A stretch of DNA of 47,154 nucleotides, from positions 1 through 47,154 of the forward strand of contig URDK01000008.1 in assembly GCA_900546485.1 (NCBI GenBank), given 5' to 3'. The notes under the pieces were generated by a model. It searched no databases. It was not told where the DNA came from and saw only the letters and a list, made by a program, of their open reading frames with translations. Both the position numbers and the translations under genes were made by a program. Of the stretch, positions 32,206 to 39,271 are shown piece by piece; within the stretch, counting starts at the first letter, position 1, and every line of letters starts with the position of its first letter. This DNA comes from an uncultured Eubacteriales bacterium (GTDB taxonomy: Bacteria > Bacillota > Clostridia > Oscillospirales > Oscillospiraceae).

Positions 32206-32251
32206 TTGTATAATTTTATACAAATTTTATGCTCATTATAATAATCCACAA
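32206..32251 (-). promoter_or_regulatory. Promoter and palindromic operator of the XRE gene
   Basis: Minus strand TTGTGG (32246-32251), 16 bases, TAAAAT (32224-32229). Immediately downstream is a perfect palindrome, TTGTATAA/TTATACAA with a 2-base centre (32206-32223), the best candidate for the XRE operator. The rest of the 310-base gap (32138-32447) is AT-rich with no gene apart from the two hairpins listed next. Confidence 0.6.
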
Positions 32252-32358
32252 GTGCCTTTTCTCTCGCTCACAGTGAAAGAATCTTAAATTATAGCGAAAT
32301 TGAGTCGATTATTGCCATTTTTCGTCTGTTTCATTGGTGAAAGTGAATAATTCATAGC

Positions 32359-32418
32359 AAAAAAAGCGGGCATAAGCCCGCTTTTTTGAGAGAAGCTCCG
32401 ACAAATCGACGGAGCTTC
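32359..32418 (-). terminator. Tandem hairpins ending the sugar-type ABC ATPase gene
   Basis: First on the minus strand comes GAAGCTCCG/CGGAGCTTC (32393-32418), then a stem AGCGGGC/GCCCGCT (32365-32371 with 32376-32382) flanked by A and T runs of six or more. The second is a strong terminator in both directions. Confidence 0.88.
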
Positions 32419-32447
32419 ATATGAAATTTTGTAGCTTTTGCCTGTTT

Positions 32448-33656
32448 TCAGGTGAGCGCTTTGCCGCTCTCGCGGTCGAAAACGTGGATGACGTTGTCGC
32501 CGAAGGTAAAATCGACCGCCTCGCCGTAGCGGTAGCCCATCTTGTGGTCCTCGGGCAGCTCGACGGTGGCGATGACGAGGACGACGTCCTTTCCGCCAGC
32601 ATTGACGTGCAGGTGGATGGAGGAGCCCATCATCTCAGAGACGTCCACGTTGGCGCGGACAAAGTGCGGCACGCTGCCGTCACAGAGGGTTATATGCTCG
32701 GGACGCACGCCGAGCACGACGGGGCCGGCCTCGGCGCTGTGGGCACGGAGGCTCGCCTGCTTCTCCTCGGAGATGGGGAACTCGGTGCCGTAAAGCACCA
32801 CGGAGTACTTGTCGCCGGTCTTTTTGAGCTCGGCGTCGAAGAAGTTCATCTGAGGCGTGCCGATGAAGCCCGCGACGAAGAGGTTGGCGGGGTGATTGAA
32901 GACCTCCTGCGGGGTGCCTATCTGCTGGATGAAGCCGTCGCGCATGATGACGATGCGGTCGCCGAGGGTCATGGCCTCGGTCTGGTCGTGCGTGACGTAG
33001 ATGAAGGTGGTGTTTATCCTCTGGCGCAGCTTGATTATCTCCGCGCGCATCTGGTTGCGGAGCTTGGCGTCGAGGTTGGACAGAGGTTCGTCCATGAGGA
33101 AGACCTTCGGCTCACGGACGATGGCGCGGCCGATGGCGACACGCTGACGCTGGCCGCCGGAAAGGGCCTTCGGCTTGCGGTCGAGGTACTGGGTGATGTC
33201 CAGTATCTCCGCGGCCTCGCGGACCTTCTCATCGATAGTCTTCTTGTCGACCTTCTTGAGCTTGAGCGAGAAGGCCATGTTTTCATAGACGGTCATGTGG
33301 GGGTACAGAGCATAGTTCTGGAAGACCATGGCGATGTCCCTGTCCTTGGGCGGGACGTCGTTGACGACGCGGCCGTCGATGATGACCTCGCCTTCGGAGA
33401 TCTCCTCCAGGCCGGCGATCATACGCAGGGTGGTGGACTTGCCGCAGCCGGAGGGACCGACCAGGACGATGAATTCCTTGTCCTTGATGTCGATGTTGAA
33501 CTCCTGCACCGCGACGACGCCCTTGTCGGTTATCTGGAGATTCACCTTCTCCTCGACGGGGGCCTCCTCGCCCTTCTTGGCCTTCTTCTTTTTCTTGGTG
33601 TCAGACGCTGTGTTGGGGTAGATCTTCTTTACGTTTTTCAGGATTACTTCTGACAT
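32448..33656 (-). CDS. Sugar-type ABC transporter ATPase (MsmK/UgpC-like)
   Basis: A 402-residue CUT1-type ATPase. Walker A is GPSGCGKST at 67-75, the signature LSGGQ at 165-169, Walker B ends D189-E190, and the C-terminal OB-fold regulatory domain is present (GVRPEHITL). Between KNVKKIYP and GVVAVQEF there is an insertion of about 30 residues with a lysine block (TKKKKKAKKGEEAPVEE), absent from ordinary members. ATG 33656 is kept because it opens the conserved fold, although only a weak ribosome site (CCGGAAA) precedes it. No permease or binding protein is adjacent, so it may energise several sugar importers. Confidence 0.9.
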   Translation of the reverse strand: MSEVILKNVKKIYPNTASDTKKKKKAKKGEEAPVEEKVNLQITDKGVVAVQEFNIDIKDKEFIVLVGPSGCGKSTTLRMIAGLEEISEGEVIIDGRVVNDVPPKDRDIAMVFQNYALYPHMTVYENMAFSLKLKKVDKKTIDEKVREAAEILDITQYLDRKPKALSGGQRQRVAIGRAIVREPKVFLMDEPLSNLDAKLRNQMRAEIIKLRQRINTTFIYVTHDQTEAMTLGDRIVIMRDGFIQQIGTPQEVFNHPANLFVAGFIGTPQMNFFDAELKKTGDKYSVVLYGTEFPISEEKQASLRAHSAEAGPVVLGVRPEHITLCDGSVPHFVRANVDVSEMMGSSIHLHVNAGGKDVVLVIATVELPEDHKMGYRYGEAVDFTFGDNVIHVFDRESGKALT

Positions 33657-33868
33657 TTTCCGGCTCTGACGCCCCTGCCTCCGCAATGAGGCGCCTCGCC
33701 GCCGCCCGCTATGGGACGCGCGGCATTACGCCAGGTCTCCACACTGACGCACCGCAAGCCTGCGGATGTTCTGTTCCTCCTATCTTTATGTACGCCCGGG
33801 CATGAAAATGGAGTGCCCGAACGCCATGGATTCACTATATTTTACTTCAAACCCGGCCCCCCTGTAAA
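33657..33868 (-). promoter_or_regulatory. Leader and candidate promoter of the ABC ATPase gene
   Basis: In this roughly 300-base gap (33657-33958) the minus strand has TTTACA (33863-33868), 18 bases, TAAAAT (33839-33844). The leader of about 175 bases contains a hairpin GTTCGGGCA/TGCCCGGGC (about 33796-33824) and an AGGAGG with no obvious gene after it (about 33777-33782). It could be a regulated leader or a remnant of an older gene start. Confidence 0.4.
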
Positions 33869-33924
33869 TCCGGTATCATCCACAATAAACCAGCCGCCGT
33901 TTTGTCAACTTTCCCATACAACGC

Positions 33925-33950
33925 AAAAGGCCCCGGACGAAGCCGGGGCC
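33925..33950 (-). terminator. Terminator of the GntR gene
   Basis: Stem GGCCCCGG (33929-33936) with CCGGGGCC (33943-33950), 6-base loop, followed by TTTT on the minus strand. Confidence 0.88.
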
Positions 33951-33958
33951 CTGTAGCC

Positions 33959-34744
33959 TTATTTGTCCACGCTGCGGGTGAAGGACACGCCGTCCTTGTG
34001 CAGGAAGATGTCGAGCTTGACGCGGTCGGCCCTGATGAGGCTCTGCGTGAACTCGTAGACGACGCCCGCCTCGGTGCGCGTGCGGCGCTGCACCGAAAAG
34101 GCGCAGGAGCCGGGGCGGCAGCCGAGCAGCTCCGCCTCGCGGCGGCCGAGGATGACCGCCTCGTAGGAGTCCACCGCCGAGTAGGGCACTATGCCCTCCT
34201 CATAGAGCAGGCTGTAAAAGCTGTGGGTCTCCAGCAGCTCGCGCGTGAGCTTGGGGTATATGTAGGTCGGGTAGAACGAGTTTTCCAGAATGAGCGGCTG
34301 GCCGTTCACGTTCCTTATACGCATGAAGTGATAGATCTGCGTGTTGTGCCCGCCGAGCTCCAGCATGGAGACTATGTCCGGCGTGGGGTCCACGATCTCA
34401 AACTCGAGTATGGTCGAGGACGGCACCATGCCCATGGCACTTATCTCGCTGGTGAAGGAGTAGACATTCTCGGTCCTGCGCCTCATTTTGGGCTCGGCCA
34501 CGAAGGTGCCCCTCCCCTGCTTGCGGACGACGAGGCCCTCGCTCTCCAGCGCGCCTATCGCCTGACGCACCGTGCTGCGGGATACGTCGAAGGTACGGCA
34601 AAGCTCCGCCTCCGAGGGCAGCAGCGCCCCGGGCGAGAGCGTCCCGGCCGAGATGTTGCGCTTTATTATGCTCACAAGCTGGGAGTACAGCGGTATGTCG
34701 CTGTCCATCGAGAGCTTGTTCAAAAGTACAGGATTCGTTTCCAT
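33959..34744 (-). CDS. GntR-family regulator (HutC/UTRA type)
   Basis: A 261-residue regulator. The winged helix-turn-helix occupies about 14-80 (LPSEAELCRTFDVSRSTVRQ, then GLVVRKQGRGTFVAEP), and the UTRA ligand-binding domain fills about 95-255 (LILENSFYPTYIYPKL is a hallmark). UTRA regulators usually bind sugars or small acids. I choose ATG 34744 with AGAGGA six bases upstream; the promoter lies too close to allow the earlier in-frame starts. It is divergent from the ferredoxin/aldehyde oxidoreductase operon and is its most likely regulator. Confidence 0.92.
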   Translation of the reverse strand: METNPVLLNKLSMDSDIPLYSQLVSIIKRNISAGTLSPGALLPSEAELCRTFDVSRSTVRQAIGALESEGLVVRKQGRGTFVAEPKMRRRTENVYSFTSEISAMGMVPSSTILEFEIVDPTPDIVSMLELGGHNTQIYHFMRIRNVNGQPLILENSFYPTYIYPKLTRELLETHSFYSLLYEEGIVPYSAVDSYEAVILGRREAELLGCRPGSCAFSVQRRTRTEAGVVYEFTQSLIRADRVKLDIFLHKDGVSFTRSVDK

Positions 34745-34807
34745 CGGCTTTCCTCTCATGTCTCTGACTGATATGCAACTTGTACTAACGTTCGATATGT
34801 TTCTATT

Positions 34808-34836
34808 ATTATAACCGACACAGACCAATTTGGCAA
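34808..34836 (-). promoter_or_regulatory. Promoter of the GntR gene
   Basis: Minus strand TTGCCA (34831-34836), 17 bases, TATAAT (34808-34813). The AACTTGTACTAACGTT stretch just downstream (about 34778-34793) is a possible regulator site. Confidence 0.75.
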
Positions 34837-34910
34837 GAGGGCAGATTGTTTGTGAAATTATTGTTCATTGCCCAAGTGTTTCGTCACTTTTTATACATTT
34901 TCTACTCAAA

Positions 34911-34938
34911 TTGTAGTTTACATTGTGGATTTTATGAT
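34911..34938 (+). promoter_or_regulatory. Promoter of the ferredoxin/AOR/ADH operon
   Basis: TTGTAG (34911-34916), 16 bases, TATGAT (34933-34938), in an AT-rich divergent region shared with the GntR gene. A second overlapping arrangement using TTTACA is also possible. Confidence 0.45.
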
Positions 34939-34970
34939 TTAAAATAGAGAAGATGAAAGGGGGCGCGGCG

Positions 34971-35390
34971 ATGGCGCATTGGATATCGGAGAACTGCATA
35001 GGCTGCGGCGCCTGTGCGAGGGCGTGCCCTGTGCACGCGATAGAAGGCGCGCTCAAGACGAGGCACAGCATAAACGCGCGGCGCTGCGTGGACTGCGGCG
35101 TGTGCGGGATGAGCTGCCCCGTAGGCGCGGTCCGGGATCCCTCCGGAGCCGTCTGCCGGCGCGTGCCTCAAAAGGAGCGGAAAAAGCCTGTAATAAATAC
35201 GGCACTTTGCAGCGCCTGCCAGCTCTGCGCGGCATTCTGCTCGGCGAAGGCCCTGGCCATATCGGAGCCGCGCTTTCGGGGCGACGTAGAGGCCCACTGC
35301 GAGCTTAGATATCCCGAAAAGTGCGTCGGCTGCGGGCTCTGCGTAATCGAGTGTCCGTTGCACGCGATAAGAATGGAGGGCGGAGTATGA
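34971..35390 (+). CDS. Four-cluster ferredoxin-like electron-transfer protein
   Basis: A 139-residue polyferredoxin. Four cysteine sets can each hold a 4Fe-4S cluster: CIGCGACARACP (9-20), CVDCGVCGMSCP (39-50), CSACQLCAAFC (80-90) and CVGCGLCVIECP (118-129). It is of the type often paired with tungsten aldehyde oxidoreductases (AorX/HycB-like) and would carry electrons to or from the next gene's product. I prefer ATG 34971 (AGGGGG seven bases before) over ATG 34953. Its stop overlaps the AOR start by four bases (ATGA). Confidence 0.9.
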   Translation: MAHWISENCIGCGACARACPVHAIEGALKTRHSINARRCVDCGVCGMSCPVGAVRDPSGAVCRRVPQKERKKPVINTALCSACQLCAAFCSAKALAISEPRFRGDVEAHCELRYPEKCVGCGLCVIECPLHAIRMEGGV

Positions 35391-37306
35391 AAAAACGCGA
35401 GAAGCACAGCCCTCCCCTGCCCGTCTACGCACGGGTGGACCTCACGACGGGCAGCGTGGAGCGCTACCCGATAAGCGGGAAGTACTTTAAAAAATACATA
35501 GGCGGCAAGTGCCTCGCGGCACGGCTGCTGCTGGATCTGACGCCCCCGGGCATAGACCCGCTCTCACCGGAGGCAGTAATCATCATTAACACCGGCCCGC
35601 TAAACGGCACGGGCTCGCCCTCGTCCAGCCGCTTCAACCTGAGCTTCAAGAACGTCATGACGGGCGGCATCGCCTCGTCCAACTGCGGCGGGCAGTTCGG
35701 CGTCATGCTCAAGCGCGCGGGCTTTGACGGGCTCATAATATCCGGCCGTGCCGCTGAGCCGAGCATGCTCGAGATACTCGACGGCGAGGTGACGCTCAAG
35801 CCCGCGCCGGAGCTCTGGGGCCTGGACGCGGAAAAGACGCAGGAGGCTCTGCCGGAGTGGTACGGCAAGCTGGTCATCGGTCCCGCGGGCGAGAACCGGG
35901 TGCTCTATGCCTCGGCCATCTCCGGTGAGCGCGTGGCGGGCCGCTGCGGCTCGGGCGCGGTGCTCGGCTCGAAGAATCTCAAGGCCCTGGTGGCCTACGG
36001 CACCAAGCGTCCGGAGATATATGACCGTGATGGCTTCGACAAGTTCATATTGAAGTGGATAAGGTTCATAAAGCGCCACCCCATGACGGGTCAGAGCCTG
36101 CCGCGCTACGGCTCGGCGGGCCTGGTGAACAAGGCCAACGCCACGAACGCACTGCCGACGAAGAACTTCCAGTACGGCCACTTCGACCGAGCCGACGCCG
36201 TCTCCGGTGAGACGCTGACCGAGACGCAGCTCATCCGCAACAGCGGCTGCGTGAGCTGTCCCATCCGCTGCGAGCGGCGCGTACCCGTGGACGGGCGGAA
36301 CCTCAAGGGCCCGGAGTACGAGACACTCGGCTTTTTCGGCCCGAACATAGAGGCCGCGGACATGGACACGGTGCTGCGCATGAACTGGCTGTGCGATATC
36401 TACGGAGTGGACACGATCTCCTTCGCCTCCTCCCTGGCCTTCGCCATGGAGCTCAAGGAGCGGGGCATGGCGGATTTCGGCGTGGAGTTCGGCCGGACAG
36501 ACAATCTCGAGGAGGTGCTCATCAAGACCGCGCACCGCGAGGGCATCTATTCGGACATAGCGGACGGCACAAAGCGAATGGCCGCAAAATACGGCGGCGA
36601 GGAGTTTGCAATCAACTCCAAGGGCCTCGAGCTCGCCTCATACGAGCCGCGCCGCAGCGTCGGCATGGGTCTGGGCTACGCGGTTGCGAACCGCGGCGGC
36701 TGCCATTTGAACGGCGGCTACCTCGCGCTGCTCGAATCAGTGGGCGTGCTGAGCATGGACGCGCTGACACCGAAGGGCAAGGCGCAGTTCACGGCCTTCA
36801 TGCAGGATGCGCTGGAGGCGGTGTCCTCGGCCGGCTGCTGTCTCTTTTCGGCGCAAACCTTCGTACCGGGCGTATTCTTTAACCTGGGCCCGAACAGCGC
36901 AATAACAAAACTGGTAGGCAAGGTCATGCCCCATATGGGCCCGATGGTGGCGCTGCTGCTGAATATCACGCCGGTGATCGCCTTCAACTCGCTGCTGCTT
37001 CTGCCCCACGCGGAAGCGCTTCGCCGCGTGACGGGGCTGCACATGTTCACGGGCCAGTTTCTCGACCTGGGCGAGCGCTCGTATAATCTCGAGCGGCTCT
37101 ACAATCTCCGCGAGGGCCTTACGGCGAAGGATGATTCGCTGCCGAAGCGCCTCACCAGGGAGCTTCAGGATCCGAATAACCCGCGCACCGCGGTGCCGCT
37201 GGAGAAGATGCTGCCCATCTACTACAAGACCCGGGGCTGGGATAAGGAGGGCCGCCCGAAGAAATGGAAGCTCCGCCGCCTCGGCATAGAGGAGGGGTCG
37301 AAGTGA
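35387..37306 (+). CDS. aor: Aldehyde:ferredoxin oxidoreductase (tungsten enzyme)
   Basis: A 639-residue AOR-family enzyme that interconverts aldehydes and carboxylates using ferredoxin and a tungsten bis-pterin. Domain 1 shows the pterin-binding start (YARVDLTTGSVERYPI, then YIGGKCLAARLL) and MTGGIASSNCGGQFG. The 4Fe-4S ligands are C288, C291 and C295 (CVSCPIRC) with a fourth Cys at 484 or 485 (SSAGCCLF). ATG 35387 has GGAGGGCGGAG upstream. It is translationally coupled on both sides: ferredoxin before it and a MoaD-like protein after it. Confidence 0.94.
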   Translation: MKKREKHSPPLPVYARVDLTTGSVERYPISGKYFKKYIGGKCLAARLLLDLTPPGIDPLSPEAVIIINTGPLNGTGSPSSSRFNLSFKNVMTGGIASSNCGGQFGVMLKRAGFDGLIISGRAAEPSMLEILDGEVTLKPAPELWGLDAEKTQEALPEWYGKLVIGPAGENRVLYASAISGERVAGRCGSGAVLGSKNLKALVAYGTKRPEIYDRDGFDKFILKWIRFIKRHPMTGQSLPRYGSAGLVNKANATNALPTKNFQYGHFDRADAVSGETLTETQLIRNSGCVSCPIRCERRVPVDGRNLKGPEYETLGFFGPNIEAADMDTVLRMNWLCDIYGVDTISFASSLAFAMELKERGMADFGVEFGRTDNLEEVLIKTAHREGIYSDIADGTKRMAAKYGGEEFAINSKGLELASYEPRRSVGMGLGYAVANRGGCHLNGGYLALLESVGVLSMDALTPKGKAQFTAFMQDALEAVSSAGCCLFSAQTFVPGVFFNLGPNSAITKLVGKVMPHMGPMVALLLNITPVIAFNSLLLLPHAEALRRVTGLHMFTGQFLDLGERSYNLERLYNLREGLTAKDDSLPKRLTRELQDPNNPRTAVPLEKMLPIYYKTRGWDKEGRPKKWKLRRLGIEEGSK

Positions 37307-37554
37307 AGGTGGACGTCACATATAGGGGCGCCCTGCCGGAGCTTACGGGAACATCGTCGGAGCTGGTGGAGGCCGGTACAGTGGCCGAGGTAATGGCGCA
37401 CATAAAGCGGAAGTATCCAAAGGAAGCATACCGCGAGGCAAAGCGGATGCTTATAGTTGTAAACGGGGAGAGCATACAACTCCGCCGTGGGTTCAAAACA
37501 GCGCTGGCGGAGGGAGACCGCCTGAGCTTTCTGCCCATCTGCGGCGGAGGATAA
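37303..37554 (+). CDS. MoaD/ThiS-like sulphur-carrier protein
   Basis: An 83-residue ubiquitin-fold protein ending in ICGGG, the di-glycine tail that is adenylated and thiocarboxylated for molybdopterin or tungstopterin synthesis. The start is GTG 37303 because GAGGAGG is seven bases before it and it overlaps the AOR stop by four bases (GTGA). Such MoaD homologues are regularly encoded next to AOR genes. No MoaE is here, so partner enzymes must lie elsewhere or it serves a specialised tungsten-cofactor role. Confidence 0.87.
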   Translation: MKVDVTYRGALPELTGTSSELVEAGTVAEVMAHIKRKYPKEAYREAKRMLIVVNGESIQLRRGFKTALAEGDRLSFLPICGGG

Positions 37555-37576
37555 CGCGGATAAGGAGGAAGAGGAA

Positions 37577-38797
37577 ATGTCAAGCATCGACAAGGCAAAG
37601 CTGGCGTACTACCGAACGTTCCAGGGAGTGTTCGGCGTCGGTGAAAAGTTCATGCCCTGGCGCAAGCCGGAGCTGGTGACGGGCGCGGGCAGCATACGTG
37701 AGATACCGCGGCTGCTGGCCGACGCCGGGGTAAGGAAGGTCCTGCTGGTAACGGGACCGAACATCGTCAAGACCATCGGCAAGCGTATCATGGCGATACT
37801 CGAGGCAGCGGACGTGCCCTACGCGGTATTTTCTGAGGTCGAGGCGAACCCCTCGGTGGCAACGGCGGAGCGCATCTATGAGCGCTATCGTGACAATGGC
37901 TGCGACGGCTTCATAGCGCTGGGCGGCGGTTCGCCGATGGACGCGGCGAAGGCCGCGGCGGCCAAGAGCGTGAGGCCGGAAAAGAAAATCACACAGCTGG
38001 CGGGCCTTTTGAAGGTGGGCCGTCCCCTGCCGCCCATCATCGCGATACCGACGACCTCGGGCAGAGGCAGTGAGACGACGGTCGCGGCGGTGATAACGGA
38101 CCGTGAGACGAACCACAAGTGCGCGATAATGGACCTCAATCTCATCCCGCACTACGCGATACTCGACCCGGAGCTGACGGTGGGTCTGCCGCCGCGCACG
38201 ACGGCGACGACGGGCATGGACGCGCTGACGCACGCGGTGGAAGCGTATCTCTGCTGGACCTACAACACTCGCGAGAGCATCCGCGACGCGGAGGAGGCGG
38301 TGCAGAGCATCTTCGTGAATCTTGAAAAGGTGTACGCGCACCCGGAGGACATAAACGGGCGTCAGGAGATGATGATGGCGGCGTTCAAGGCGGGCTTTGC
38401 TTTCACGCGCTCGAGCGTGGGCAACGTGCACGCGATAGCGCACACGCTCGGCGGCCTCTATAACACCCCGCACGGCCTGGCCAATGCGGTGATACTGCCC
38501 ATCGTCCTGGAGGACTATGGTGAGGCCGTGTACCCGAAACTCGCGCGCCTCGCGGAGATCGCGAAGGTCAAGACCTGCGGCACGACTGAGGAGAAGGCGC
38601 GCGCCTTCATTGCGGAGATACGCGCGATGAATAAGCGCATGGGCATCCCGACGGGACTGGACGTCATAAAGGACAAGGACATCCCCCAGATGGTCAAGTG
38701 GGCCCTGGACGAGGCGAATCCGGTGTACCCCGTGCCCGTGGTGTATACCAAGGAACGCTGCGCCGCCGTCATCCGCCGCATCCAGCGCGGCCAATGA
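37577..38797 (+). CDS. Iron-containing alcohol dehydrogenase
   Basis: A 406-residue group III alcohol dehydrogenase that reduces aldehydes to alcohols with NAD(P)H. The nucleotide loop is ALGGGSPMDAAKA (114-126). Metal ligands by pattern are D215, H219, H285 and H299 (TTGMDALTHAVEAY; VHAIAHTLGGLYNTPHG), with the same spacing as in FucO. AAGGAGG lies eight bases before ATG 37577. As the last gene of the operon it could take the aldehyde made by AOR to an alcohol, or supply AOR in reverse. No terminator is obvious directly after it, only the hairpin repeat. Confidence 0.94.
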   Translation: MSSIDKAKLAYYRTFQGVFGVGEKFMPWRKPELVTGAGSIREIPRLLADAGVRKVLLVTGPNIVKTIGKRIMAILEAADVPYAVFSEVEANPSVATAERIYERYRDNGCDGFIALGGGSPMDAAKAAAAKSVRPEKKITQLAGLLKVGRPLPPIIAIPTTSGRGSETTVAAVITDRETNHKCAIMDLNLIPHYAILDPELTVGLPPRTTATTGMDALTHAVEAYLCWTYNTRESIRDAEEAVQSIFVNLEKVYAHPEDINGRQEMMMAAFKAGFAFTRSSVGNVHAIAHTLGGLYNTPHGLANAVILPIVLEDYGEAVYPKLARLAEIAKVKTCGTTEEKARAFIAEIRAMNKRMGIPTGLDVIKDKDIPQMVKWALDEANPVYPVPVVYTKERCAAVIRRIQRGQ

Positions 38798-38800
38798 TCC

Positions 38801-38964
38801 GCGCGCAACGCGCGCGTTTGAAAGTTTCGTCCACCTTTTCAAAGGTGGCAGGGTGCAGGGGCAGAGCCCCTGCCCGCGCTCCGCAGAGCGCGGAACTCTC
38901 TTGTGCTTAATGAAGCGCAGGAGGGGGTCTAAGGGGGAACCCTCGCCGGGGTTTCCCCCCCTTT
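38801..38964 (+). repeat. Dispersed multi-hairpin repeat, copy 2 (after alcohol dehydrogenase)
   Basis: Starts four bases after the alcohol dehydrogenase stop. It matches 8029-8190 in the same orientation with the same hairpin order: CCACCTTT/AAAGGTGG (38831-38848), GCAGGGGC/GCCCCTGC (38855-38873), CCGCGCTC/GAGCGCGG (38874-38893), and AAGGGGGAACCC/GGGGTTTCCCCCC (about 38930-38963). Stem sequences differ between copies by paired changes that keep the base pairing. Confidence 0.85.
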
Positions 38965-39057
38965 GCGTTTGTACGTGTGCGCCGCTACGTTGGGTGCTTG
39001 ACGTTACGTCCTACTGCCTTTTCGACCCCATTTCTTTTGGCAAGAGAGTTCCGCGCT
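38887..39057. repeat. 17-bp inverted repeat inside and beyond repeat copy 2
   Basis: AGCGCGGAACTCTCTTG (38887-38903) recurs as its exact reverse complement at 39041-39057. The second arm also forms a local hairpin GTTCCGC/GCGGAAC (39049-39068). Between 38965 and 39147 I see no gene; the stretch looks like decayed repeat sequence. Confidence 0.7.
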
Positions 39058-39147
39058 TAAGCGGAACACGCAGAGCACGGTGGATATGCTCTCGCCGCTC
39101 CTCATAAAAAGCCCTCCTTTTACATTTTTCCACTATCCACGTCTCCC

Positions 39148-39176
39148 CCCGCCCCTGTCTTTCGGGCGGGTTTTTT
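39148..39176 (+). terminator. Terminator before the EF-G-like gene
   Basis: CCCGCCC (39148-39154) with GGGCGGG (39164-39170), 9-base loop, then six Ts. It probably ends the AOR/ADH transcript after the repeat. Confidence 0.85.
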
Positions 39177-39181
39177 GCCTA

Positions 39182-39210
39182 TTGCCAAGGTCGTGCAAAT
39201 ATTGTATAAT
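39182..39210 (+). promoter_or_regulatory. Promoter of the EF-G-like gene
   Basis: TTGCCA (39182-39187), 17 bases, TATAAT (39205-39210), followed by a leader of about 55 bases with GGAGAGGA before ATG 39272. Confidence 0.8.
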
Positions 39211-39271
39211 TGTAAGCTGTCAGTTGGCGAAAATACTATGTATTTAGTTTATATAAGGAGAGGACCAACAC

